Under the pieces are notes generated by a model. That model was not told where the DNA came from. It ran no database searches and worked only from the letters and a program-made list of their open reading frames with translations. Positions 36,072 through 45,620 of a stretch of 59,857 bases of DNA are shown one piece after another; the first letter of the stretch is position 1; every line of letters begins with the position of its first letter. Both the position numbers and the translations under genes were made by a program. Source of the stretch: Pyrrhoderma lamaoense (lineage: Eukaryota; Basidiomycota; Agaricomycetes; Hymenochaetales; Hymenochaetaceae); the NCBI GenBank assembly GCA_002794735.1, contig NBAZ01000049.1, forward strand, positions 1 through 59,857. Reading direction: 5' to 3'.

Positions 36072-37764
36072 ATGGCTAATATTACTTCTTCGGAGTTAAA
36101 AGAGTTTGTGCGATCCGACATGACTGCTGGATATATTCAGATTGCTGTATGTACAATGCTGATCTTTGATACGTGTATGTTTGAGCTTTCCCCTATTCAC
36201 AAAGATACTAGTACTAATGGGATAAAAAATAGTAATCACTATGGACGAAGAGGTGTGTCACAAGATTACCTATTAGCTCGGAATAACACTTTTTCTCAAA
36301 CCTAGAAGATTGAATTTTTTTGGAATAAGGTGAGTTTTCTTTATCATGTCAACTTAAAGTACTTTATTCAAGATCAACTAGAGACCGAAGCACATTTTGG
36401 CAACTATTTTGTTTTTTGCTGTGAGTACATTCCTGAATGTACCACTATTTTTCCATGTGTAAGTACTTTACATATGCTATTGTTAGAATCGTTATATTGG
36501 TATACTCGGTGCCATCTCAAAATATCTTGGTTAGTACTGGTAGCCATGAATACCGACCATAGTATAAGATTTTGACTTATGGTATTCGGGAATCATTGAA
36601 GCTACATCCCTTCATGAAACAGCAGCACTGTATGCACTTATCAATCTATCATTCAACACGATATCCATCTAACTATACCGGACTCTGCTCTTTAGATGTG
36701 GGTACATTTTCTCTATTTAGTGATGAAATCTGATTTGATAGGTCAACTCGCTAACTGGGGGGAGATATTGGAGGTATGGCTGTATTAATGCTAGTCTCAA
36801 TCTACGTTAAAGCTGATATGAGCTAGATACTCTCATTGGCGTTATGATCGACTGTAAGTGTTATCGATAGGATTCTTTACATTTCGGTGACACCGTACTA
36901 TCATTTTCGATGACACAGACCTTCTCATGCTCCGAGTTCTTGTACTTTGGAATAGGAGTAAGTACATCCTAATCATTTCATGTGACTAATTTTAATTCTT
37001 GCAGACAAACTACTATCTATGTTTTTATACTCGCTTATCTCTTTCGAGTTAATAGCGAAGTTAATATTCGCTACTCTGATTAACTTGTCTGAGCGGCGTA
37101 CGTCTATGCACCTTAAGATAAATCTTTGTGAAGCAGAGCTGACTGTCAAAGCAAAGCATATGCTCTTCCTGAGGATATAACAGTGTGTGGTATTCATGAT
37201 GATTTTTGGGTTAAGCGTGCAAATCTCTGTCAGCTCATTGATTGGTGAGGGTCCACCAGTCGTAAATTATTAAACCACTAACATCATCTGGCAGGATCTG
37301 GACAGCAGCATTCGGACTCTTACTTATACTTCTGACCCTTTACAAATTCATTGAAGATAGGAGAGTGACAGGGTTGGAAGCATCTAACATCATAAAAGTA
37401 ATGCTTAAAGATCAAGTCCGCTACTACATACTGTAAGTATCTTTGCTTTACTCACTCTTGTATTGAGTATCTCATAACATGCTCCTCTGGCTTGATAAGC
37501 ATTATAATATGCTCGACTATTAATATCGTATATACTCGGATAAATCTTAGTGAGGTTGGAATCGAACAAGTTGTCTTCAGTCTACTCGGGAATACGGCTT
37601 TTCTATGTCTCATTGGAAGTCGTATGTCACTAAGCCTGCTGGAGGCTGCGAGATCCCGATCTAATGGAATGATGTACAAACTCGATCTGGACCATATGAA
37701 CCCAGCCAACAACACCAGTATTCCCCAATTTGCTGGCTTCGTTGACTCTTCTTGTGGTATTTGA
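36072..37764 (+). CDS. DUF6533-like membrane protein, copy J (divergent)
   Basis: Starts at 36072 (MANITSSELKEFV). Exon 1 ends CTMLIFDT; next come ITMDEE and an enlarged exon 3, KIEFFWNK, of 24 nt instead of 15. Exon 4 is RPKHILATILFFA and exon 5 starts NRYIGILGAI. An exon ATSLHETAAL precedes the 2-nt exon AT (36696-36697) and CQLANWGEILE. Here the next exon, LDTLIGVMID, appears to start four bases earlier than in the sister genes, which compensates for a different end of the previous exon. Then follow LLMLRVLVLWNR, LLSMFLYSLISFELIAKLIF, QLIDW, IWTAAFGLLLILLTLYKFI and KDQVRYYIL. The last exon has LGNTAFLCLIGSRMSLSLLE and ends at 37764. It is the most divergent intact copy; the family motif LGSRMFLNL reads IGSRMSLSL. 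Confidence 0.72.
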
Positions 37765-38340
37765 CAGTCGTCTCACAGACTGCCATGCTCCACTAATCTA
37801 CTCATAGTTCCAGATGCTTCTCTCTAATCCATAGACTACTCGAGTGTCATCAATGCCTCCGATACCCATCAGATACTCTAGTTATACGATTATTAAACGT
37901 TATACGAGCTACTTCGAGCAGCCGCTTACTAAGTCTGGTATACAAGTATATAACATCGGAGAGATAACACATACGTTGATATAGAGAGTACAAATAACAT
38001 TCACAAGTATAATTTCTGGAGTTTTTGACGATTAATTAGATGGTTCAAAGTTTTAAAGCAGAATCTCACACAGTACTAGACATGTTATAATAGGTATAAT
38101 AGAGCCAGAAGAAAGAAATGGGTAGAAAACAAACATTTTCAGAGGTTTAGTAGTGAGAGATTACAGAGTTGTAATCTATGCACGTACACCTATGGGTAAG
38201 AAAGCAGCATGCGAATGCCATACAGGAGTACAGAGTAACCCCTGCGAAAGTAGAAAAGTGAGTCTCAGGAAGTAAAATAGGGAAATGAGGAAGTCATGAG
38301 CACAATCTATAGTGAGGATAAGATCGAATATCAGCTCAAG

Positions 38341-38430
38341 CAATGAAGTGGAGGAAAATACAGGACGGGACCTGGGGCCCGTGTATGAAATCAACGAAGG
38401 CTTATACAGCTTTCATCATGAGCAATACCC
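38341..38430 (+). repeat. Dispersed flank repeat, unit 4
   Basis: AATGAAGTGGAGGAAAATAC, then AAATCAACGAAGGCTTATA and CATGAGCAATACCCAC, matching unit 2 in order and spacing though much diverged. It is the only unit not next to a family 5' end now, which suggests that a neighbouring copy was lost. Confidence 0.4.
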
Positions 38431-38756
38431 ACTTCTAGTAGTGCTTTTTCCAAGGAAGTAGACTTCAAAAGATCGGACATCAGTAACTATAAAATTCCGT
38501 CCATCTTCAGGTATACTGTCTTCGAAATGGTGAGCTTCAAGTACTCATTGTTCAGTTGTTGTAAGTCTGATTTTGCTGATAGAACCACCAAATGTGGGTA
38601 GATATGGACCTCACGACAGCGAGTGCACGGTGAAAAAAAAGGCCAAGACAAACCCCAATCAAGCTACCTTTTCTAATATGTCAGCATCGTTATCTGGTGA
38701 CCCTCGGAAACTCGATATAAGGAATCTTGGACACAACAGACTACATCTTCATTACT

Positions 38757-39015
38757 GCTCCTATCATACATGAGCATATCTTCTTCCCTACTGCTTTATA
38801 ACTAACTGCAGTAATGTCAACCTTGCTACCTAAAAATAACGGAAAGCTCACCGCCTAAAGAGGTTATTGTTACTCACCATACTCAATTTCCGATCAATTC
38901 CATATACTTACCTTCTTCTATTTCGTTTCCCCTTTCCTACAAAGCTCTTTATTCTACTTGCGTCGCTGACGGTAGATGTGAAAGAAAGATTTGTAGCAGA
39001 TTAATCGATAGCAAT
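38757..39015 (+). repeat. Three-copy interspersed repeat, unit 3
   Basis: Landmarks shared with unit 2 are TTATAACTAACTGCAGTAAT, AATAACGGAAAGCTCACCGC, TTACTCACCATACTCAAT and GATAGCAATGGATA. The frame that is open in units 1 and 2 has a stop here, so if the repeat was ever coding this unit is dead. Confidence 0.5.
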
Positions 39016-39498
39016 GGATATATGCGGTGGGGTGAGGGGATGGGTTGTCTTGAAGAGAGTGAAGGAGTACTCCAGTAACATCCTTTCTTTTCTATTTAGA
39101 CAAAGCATTTTACATTCTTTTACATATTAAATGCAAATATAGACTCTGTATACGACAGCTGCGTGAAACAAAAGAAGAGTACCGTATGCGAAAGTACAGT
39201 TGTTTACAAGGATTATAAAAGGACTAGAGGTCACTGTTGTCGGTGTCTGACCAACGTGGTGGTGCATATACATCGTAGTTGGAAAGCTTAATATATTTCA
39301 ACTCATTCGAGATGACTAGATTCATATCTGAAGCTCCTCTCTTCTCATAAGCGGGAACAATGTTGACTTGGTCTCCATCTTGACTATTACCAACATCAAA
39401 ACTGCATCAGATAGGATGGCTAGCGTAGAACATTTCTTAAAGCTATAGATATTCTAATTATATTAAATGTATACTTGAGAATGATGTGAAAGATACCT

Positions 39499-41109
39499 TT
39501 ACACACTCGAGCTTGAGGAGAAGCTAGCCGGAGCAATGAAATGAGGGTCACTGATTTCAATAACTGGGTTATTGTTACTCGGGATATCTGTTCCTTCGTT
39601 AACTTCCACATCACCGGCCTCTTTCAGATTTAGGAGCATGCGACTTCCGAGGAGGCTTAAGAAGCTAGGGCTCCCCAGAAGGTCAAGGACAGCCACTTTA
39701 TCTATGGATTGTGATTCTCTGAGGTCAATCTTTGAGTTAGCGATATTTATTGCGCTACAGAAAATAACCCTTCACCAAGCTTCGTTCAGATTCGGTGTGT
39801 ACCTTCAGGAGTAAAAGTGCATACATAAGATAGTAGATGATCTGATCCTTGATCATTATATTTACAAGACCAGACCCTTTGAGACCCGATAATCTCCAAT
39901 GCTCAAAGACCTTGAGAATAGCCAGAGACAAAAGTATGAATCCAAAAGTTGCAGTCATCACCCTGTTATATGACATCATATGCATATATAATGAGTCATT
40001 TGTAATATAAGCTCACCAATCAACGAATTGAAAGTAAGCTGCACGTTCAAAATGAGCACTTCTAATGACACAAATCATGGTCCCTCTCGTGAGAGTAAGT
40101 GCATGACCTTTATTAGATCAGTCTCATTATCCCCAAGAGTGTACAAGTACATACTTTGTTCTACTATACCTATCAGACTAACGACAGTAATCTTGGCAGC
40201 TGCTTCACAGATAATGAATGTATATAGAAAAACTGAAAGTTTCTTATCTACGAGAGTCAGAAAGATACGTTTTAAGTACAATGCACATACTATTGTTCCA
40301 AAGTGCAAGTACTCGGAGCACAAGAATAACTACATTCTTTATTAGTCAAGACCAGCAAGGATGATGAGTAATACACACAGTCAATTGCAACGCCTACAAA
40401 GCCATCTACTCGGATTCAGTCATCTTGTATATCATTATCTTTATGACGATGGTGTTACCTGCTATGACCTCAACCCATTGTGAAAGTTGACCTTATAATG
40501 GGGTATATAAGCTCATTGTAAAGAAGAGGGGATATTAGTATTTACATCTGAAAAATTGAAATTAAAATTTGCATTGAAATGTGCGTCGAGATAGCTTGTA
40601 CATATACCTACAGTTTTGTTGTCACTTCCAGAGATTGAGCTAAAGAATGTTATAAAGAGTGATCAACTTTTTTCTGTGAAACTCACAGAAAAATAGAACC
40701 ACGGCTCCAGAAGTACCAACATAACGGTTCTAAATAGTGGTATCAGATACTAGAGTTATTCTTTAAAATTAAACACTGACTATGAAGAATAATATATGCG
40801 TTAGCCTAAACCATCGTTTTGTCTACAGTGCTGTTAGTTGGGGAAGCAACTGCAAATGAGGGAAACTACCCAGAAATACTTGATCTTTGATAAACTAGCT
40901 TGAATACTTCATATGACACTCGTTCATGTAAAAACTCACTTCTTTGTCTATGGTTATCACTGGTGGATGTTTGAATTATTTCTGGTGCTGAGGATATGAT
41001 GAAAGAACATACATGCGTCATATATGAGAAGTGACCAGACAGCTGCTTGTATACACTCCTCGATGAAAAACCCGTGCAAAGCTTCTGATACCTCTATTAT
41101 AGCAGACAT
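39499..41109 (-). CDS. DUF6533-like membrane protein, copy K
   Basis: Starts at 41109 (MSAIIEVSEALHGFF). Exons give QAAVWSLLIYDA, ITIDKE, IKYFW, TKRWFRLTHILFFI and NRYVGTSGAVVLFF. The 2-nt exon AT is at 40546-40547, followed by CQLSQWVEVIA. Later parts are ILVLRVLALWN, LSVFLYTFIICEAAAKITVV, YFQFVDW, VMTATFGFILLSLAILKVF and KDQIIYYLM. The last exon has GSPSFLSLLGSRMLLNLKE and the Ser-rich end SFSSSSSV, with the stop at 39499. All junctions I checked are open. Its 5' flank is partly duplicated near 45.5 kb. Membrane protein of unknown function. Confidence 0.77.
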
Positions 41110-41190
41110 GCTTTATAAAAGATTAAGCTGATGTAGCCTGAACGCGGGTAAGAGTAGGTGAAGATGAAATAAAGGTATATTGTGACTGGA

Positions 41191-41198
41191 TTATATAG
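41191..41198 (-). promoter_or_regulatory. TATA-like element upstream of copy K
   Basis: CTATATAA on the minus strand, 82 bp before the start codon of copy K. The same octamer is found at the same place before copy L. Confidence 0.45.
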
Positions 41199-41939
41199 CC
41201 AAGAATAATTGATTATGATATCAATGACGGATCTATGATCTGATGGAGTTTACTGTAACAGAACTTACCTTTTCCAATTTCAAGTAATGTGGGAATCGTA
41301 TATAACTCACTGGATTGATTGTGCGACTTTGAGCTAGTGCTTATTGTACAAAACCATTTTTATTTTATTGCTAAATCGCAATATCTATTGCCTTGATCAA
41401 GTGTTTTGCCTCCCGATCAATATTCAACTGCTTTGATCTGTAATACAAAGGATATAACCATCTTATAGTTGAGATTGAGATTGTTGGGTATCAGCATCGT
41501 ATGTGATATGACCTTACTTGCACATGATTGATGGGAGATGTATGTACGTTGTGCCGAGGAGCAGCATCTAATTGAAATATAGGATGTCCTGATTGAGAGC
41601 GAGGAAAGAGGGTGGATCCAACGCAGAAGTGCAGGAAATCTTGATTCACTCTACTTCCACATTGATCTGTCAGTTTGCACAGACATGTGGAGATGGGTAG
41701 TGGTATCAGATGGATTGCGAAAAGATCACATGATGGAAGCGAAAGAGAAAATTGATAGATCATTAGATGGATGTGCGCAGTAGAGTGCGCGAGATAATTT
41801 ATAAGTTAAGAAGAGTTGAGTTAGATTTGAATTGTTTGGAATAGAGCTGTAATTATAAAAGAAGCTTCGAGTGATATGGCTGAGAGCCAGAGTGTGCAAT
41901 ATGACCGCGCTCAAAGTCTGAGGAGAGTTGAGGCAGTGA

Positions 41940-42170
41940 TGAGTAGTGTATACTTTGAAGATTGAAGAAGAGGACAAGGAAAAGCTTAGTATCAACTCAG
42001 TTGACTGCATCCTAGACTGCCAAAGATCGGAGAAGTCAAATTATAAATTAAAACGTGTTCTACGTATTTCCATGCCGACGCTTCACTTTTCAGAGATACA
42101 CATATAGGTGGATGGAGGTAAGAGTTGAGTTGCGGAAAGATGGTATATACGAAAAGAGGAAAAAGTGAAA
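41940..42170. repeat. Duplicated flank segment, partner of 45460-45620
   Basis: Shares long stretches with 45460-45620, including AGTATCAACTCAGTTGACTG, CCAAAGATCGG-type sequence and GTTGCGGAAAGATGGTATAT, in the same order and orientation. An extra block of about 80 bp lies between them here. Both segments sit upstream of a family exon 1 (copy K here, a relic there), so they record one duplication. Confidence 0.6.
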
Positions 42171-42399
42171 GAATGGAAATGCGTTGAGAAACGAAGAGGA
42201 TAGATAGGCCGAGCTGAGCTGAGTTGGAAGACAACTATAGAAACTAAGATATTGACGAATCTGGAGTACGTAAAAAATGGATCTGAGGGACAATACAAGG
42301 AAATCTATCAAGGTTCTAGTCTTGAGATCATCGTGTATGCAGGAGACGTTGGAGTTTGAGACTATAACATTAGTGATCTGGTTTCTCCAGAATCACTGT

Positions 42400-43260
42400 T
42401 CCCACTGATCACATCTAGCTAGATTTAGGCTGGACTCAGTTTATGTTTTCTTACTTTGCCGCGTATAACTATCTATCATTTCTTCTCATTCGCAACTACC
42501 ATCTTTCAGCTGAAAACTCAGATTTAGGTCAGGGTTAGACCCTTTAGTCGTATTTCGTGACGAGGACTTGGGGTTTAGAGTCCGCTTATACCAGACACGA
42601 TACTCAGGCCCAGATTTAAGAGCTAAGAAGCGAGAGACTCGACTTCGGCCGGAGCGTAGAATAGGATCGAGACCTTGGGGTGAGCTGAGACTCCACAGAC
42701 GAGCAAAAACAGTAGAAAAGTATAGAACAGAGCCCTGACCGAGGCTGTAGTTTGAGGTAAAAGTGTATGTACTTCAGTCCGCCCGGACGACTTGCAGTTC
42801 GGTCAGAGCGTTACAAGCGCGTCCGGGCAGCCTAATAAAGCAGCAGAGAAGTAGATAAAGAGTACAGGAGTCTAGTAGAGAGCTACTCGGGGGGGGGAGT
42901 AGAAAGATAGCGACCGAGAGGAGTAGCTAGTAATTGATTGGGAATTGATTGATTGACTACGGCCTCAAGTCTGGAGGCTTATATAGCAAAATGCGAGATA
43001 AAGGTTAGATAATAAGGAAAGCATGGCGTCCAGGTGTCTATATGCCACTGGACGAAGGGTTTAAGCTATCAGAAACGAGGGGGTCGTATAAACGAACCCT
43101 ACCCTCGATTAAGAGTAGAAAGTGAAGCTAAATAGTAAGAGAAATGAACGAGGCGCGCGGCCAAGTAGTAGCAATGGACTTCTCGGGCGAGTTAGAAAGT
43201 GCATTACAAATGCACTACGATTAGCTATCTTGTTAGTTGGTCCTACAATGTAGTTGAAGT
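42400..43260. other. GC-richer island with hairpins, possible solo LTR
   Basis: This stretch is more GC-rich than its surroundings and has no open frame. It contains several small hairpins: CCCGGACG with CGTCCGGG (about 42782-42828), GCCTC-AAGTCTG-GAGGC followed at once by TTATATAG (about 42962-42985), and GTCCAG with CTGGAC (about 43029-43055), plus a G-run near 42890. A TATA-like box and structured repeats resemble the promoter part of an LTR, but I could not find clean TG...CA ends with a target duplication. It lies between copies K and L. Confidence 0.3.
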
Positions 43261-43303
43261 CAGTTTCTCAAATACAGTCTTAAGTATGATAGAAATGGTA
43301 CCT

Positions 43304-44905
43304 TCACACACTTGAGCTTGAAGAAGAGCTAGCGGGATCAGCGAACCGGGGGTCACTGATATTACTACCTGGATTGTTGACACTCGGAATGCTTGTCCCT
43401 TCGCTCACTTCCGTATCACCGGCCTCTTTCAGATTTAGAAACATGCGGTTTCCAAGGAGACATAGAAAGCCAGGGTTTCCGAGAAGATCAAGGATAGCAT
43501 GCTTCTCCAGAGAATATGATCCAAGATAGTTGATTTTTGAGTTTATGATATTTATCGCACTACAGAATATAATCCTTCACCAATCTTTGTTATCCTCCAA
43601 TGTGCACGTTCAGCTAAAACACGTACATGAGATAATAAATGATCTGGTCCTTAGCTATTATGTATACAAGCCCAGATTTTTGGTAATGCGATAATCTCCA
43701 ATACTCAATTGTCTTGAAAAGGGCCAGAGATAGAAGGATGAATCCAACAGTTACTGTCACCATCCTGTGATACGATGTCATATGCATAAATACTGAGAAG
43801 TGAGAGGTATAATCTCACCAGTCAATGAATTGAAAGTAAGCTGCGCGCTCTGAATAGTCGTCTCTTGCAGCACATATTACAACTCCTCTTGTGAGAGCAA
43901 GCGCATAGGCTTCACTGGGTTAGCTTTTTTATCCCGAAAGGCTTATAGGAACATACTTTGTTCTATCGCAGCTTCCATGCTACTAAGTATAAACTTGGTA
44001 GCCGCCTCACAGAAAATAATTGAATAAAGAATGGATGATAGAAGTTTATCTACGAGAGTCAGGAATATGTATTATGAGTGTAACTCGCTTACTTTTATCC
44101 CAAAGTGCAAGTACACGGAGTACAATGATGTCTAAATTCTCTATTAGTTGAGTCCATACTGAAACATGAGAAACCTGCACAATCAATTGACACAGAGACG
44201 AAAGCGCCTAGACAACATCAGCTATAGATTTATCAGATATCACATGTAAGATATCGGTGCTACCTGAGATAAGATCGCCCCAAAGTGAAACTTGACCTTA
44301 GGAGTAAATAGATGAGCATGTTGCACAGAAAATAGGATACCCGTTTTTACATCTGAAACATTGATTACTAGGTAGTTTGAGACAAGCTTATGCATATACT
44401 TACAATCTTGTTGTCGCATCCAGAGTTTGTACTGTAGATTGTTATGAGTAAAGTGTAGCTTTTTGCTTTGAAACTCACGGATTAATAGAGCTACAGCTCC
44501 AAGTATACCAACGTAACGGTTCTATAGATTGATTACGTGGATTGAATTTACTCATCAAATAAGGCACTCACAAGGAAGAAAAGTATATGTGTCGGTCTAT
44601 ACCATCTTTTTGTCTATGGTACTGTTATTCAGGGGAACGGATGAACAAAAATAGGGAAATCACCCAGAAATATTTGATCTTGAGAAGTAAGATTAGATCT
44701 GCTTTGCGACACTCGGTTATTTATCCACTCACTTCTTTGTCTATAGTTATCACTGATAGATATCCGTGTTATCTCTGGCTCTGGCGATACAATGAAGGGA
44801 CATACTTGTGTCGTATACGAGAAGTGAGCAGATAGCTACTTGTATGCATTGCTCAAAGAAGTCCTCTCGCAACAAGTCTGGTACCTCAGATATAAGATTA
44901 GACAT
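43304..44905 (-). CDS. DUF6533-like membrane protein, copy L
   Basis: Starts at 44905 (MSNLISEVPDLLRED). Exons give QVAICSLLVYDT, ITIDKE, IKYFW, TKRWYRPTHILFFL and NRYVGILGAVALLI. The 2-nt exon AT is at 44351-44352, followed by CQVSLWGDLIS. Then come YIVVLRVLALWD-like sequence, LLSSILYSIIFCEAATKFIL, AAYFQFIDW, MVTVTVGFILLSLALFKTI and AKDQIIYYLM. The last exon has GNPGFLCLLGNRMFLNLKE and ends SSSSSSV at 43304-43306. Junctions examined are GT-AG and open. It is the rightmost intact copy of the cluster and very close to copies D and K. Unknown function. Confidence 0.78.
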
Positions 44906-44990
44906 CCTTGTAGAGAGAATTCAGTGGATATGTATATGGTAATCAAGTCAGAGCGAGTGAAGATAAAATAAGAGGTATATAGCAGTCAGT

Positions 44991-44998
44991 TTATATAG
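44991..44998 (-). promoter_or_regulatory. TATA-like element upstream of copy L
   Basis: CTATATAA on the minus strand, 86 bp before the start codon of copy L, identical to the box of copy K. Confidence 0.45.
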
Positions 44999-45317
44999 AC
45001 AAAATTCGTTGTTTGTGATGTAAATGATGGAACCAAGATCCTGATGGATGCATGATCTAATGAGATAACCACTTACGGGTACTAATAAGATGGGATGTCG
45101 TATGAAAGGCAACCGGGTGGAAGTAGGTGACCGTAAATCATTGATTAGTACACAAGATCATCTCATCATGACCGGATTGTAGATGTCGATGTCTATAATC
45201 TAGTGATTTTGATGCATCGACTTAGATGTGTTACATCTCAGGACCATCAGAGATCGAGGAAGTTGATGAAGTTAAAAATTGTATATGTACTTCTATAATG
45301 ACCTCTTCGGCTTTCCA

Positions 45318-45370
45318 GAGATACACGAGAAGCGAGCAGACGGCTACTTGTATATAATCTTCAATGAAAT
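45318..45370 (-). pseudogene. Second exon-1 relic of the family
   Basis: The minus strand reads TATATACAAGTAGCCGTCTG then CTCGCTTCTCGTGTAT, matching exon 1 of the intact copies (IQVAVCSLLVY). A TATA-like stretch follows upstream near 45395-45405. There is no start codon or further exon. The flank beyond it matches the flank of copy K. Confidence 0.6.
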
Positions 45371-45459
45371 AAACCCTGTTACAGGATTAGATTATACTTA
45401 TTATATAAGCTTTGGTCTAATTTGGTATCTTAATGGATATGGCATAGTTACGACGAGAG

Positions 45460-45620
45460 CTGAGGATGAGTGTATGCTTTATAGAATGAAGAAGAGGTCA
45501 AGGAAAAACTTGATATCAACTCAGCTGACTGCGTCCTGGACTTCCAGAGATCAGATAGATAGAGGTATCAGTTAAGTTGCGGAAAGATGGTATATATGAA
45601 AAGAGAAAAAAGTGAAAGCG
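45460..45620. repeat. Duplicated flank segment, partner of 41940-42170
   Basis: Matches the upstream flank of copy K: AAGAAGAGGTCAAGGAAAAA, TATCAACTCAGCTGACTG, then GTTGCGGAAAGATGGTATAT and GAAAAGAGAAAAAAGTGAAA. Together with the exon-1 relic at 45318-45370 it marks the right edge of the expanded cluster. Confidence 0.6.

Larger units (their letters stand above)
37765..39498. other. Interval between the convergent copies J and K
   Basis: No supported gene. It carries the fourth flank-repeat unit (38341-38430) and unit 3 of the three-copy repeat (38757-39015). Confidence 0.35.

Noticed and set aside
42530..43190. Full LTR retrotransposon
   Set aside because: No reverse transcriptase, integrase or gag frame is present and no clean pair of LTR ends with a target duplication was found; at most a solo LTR.
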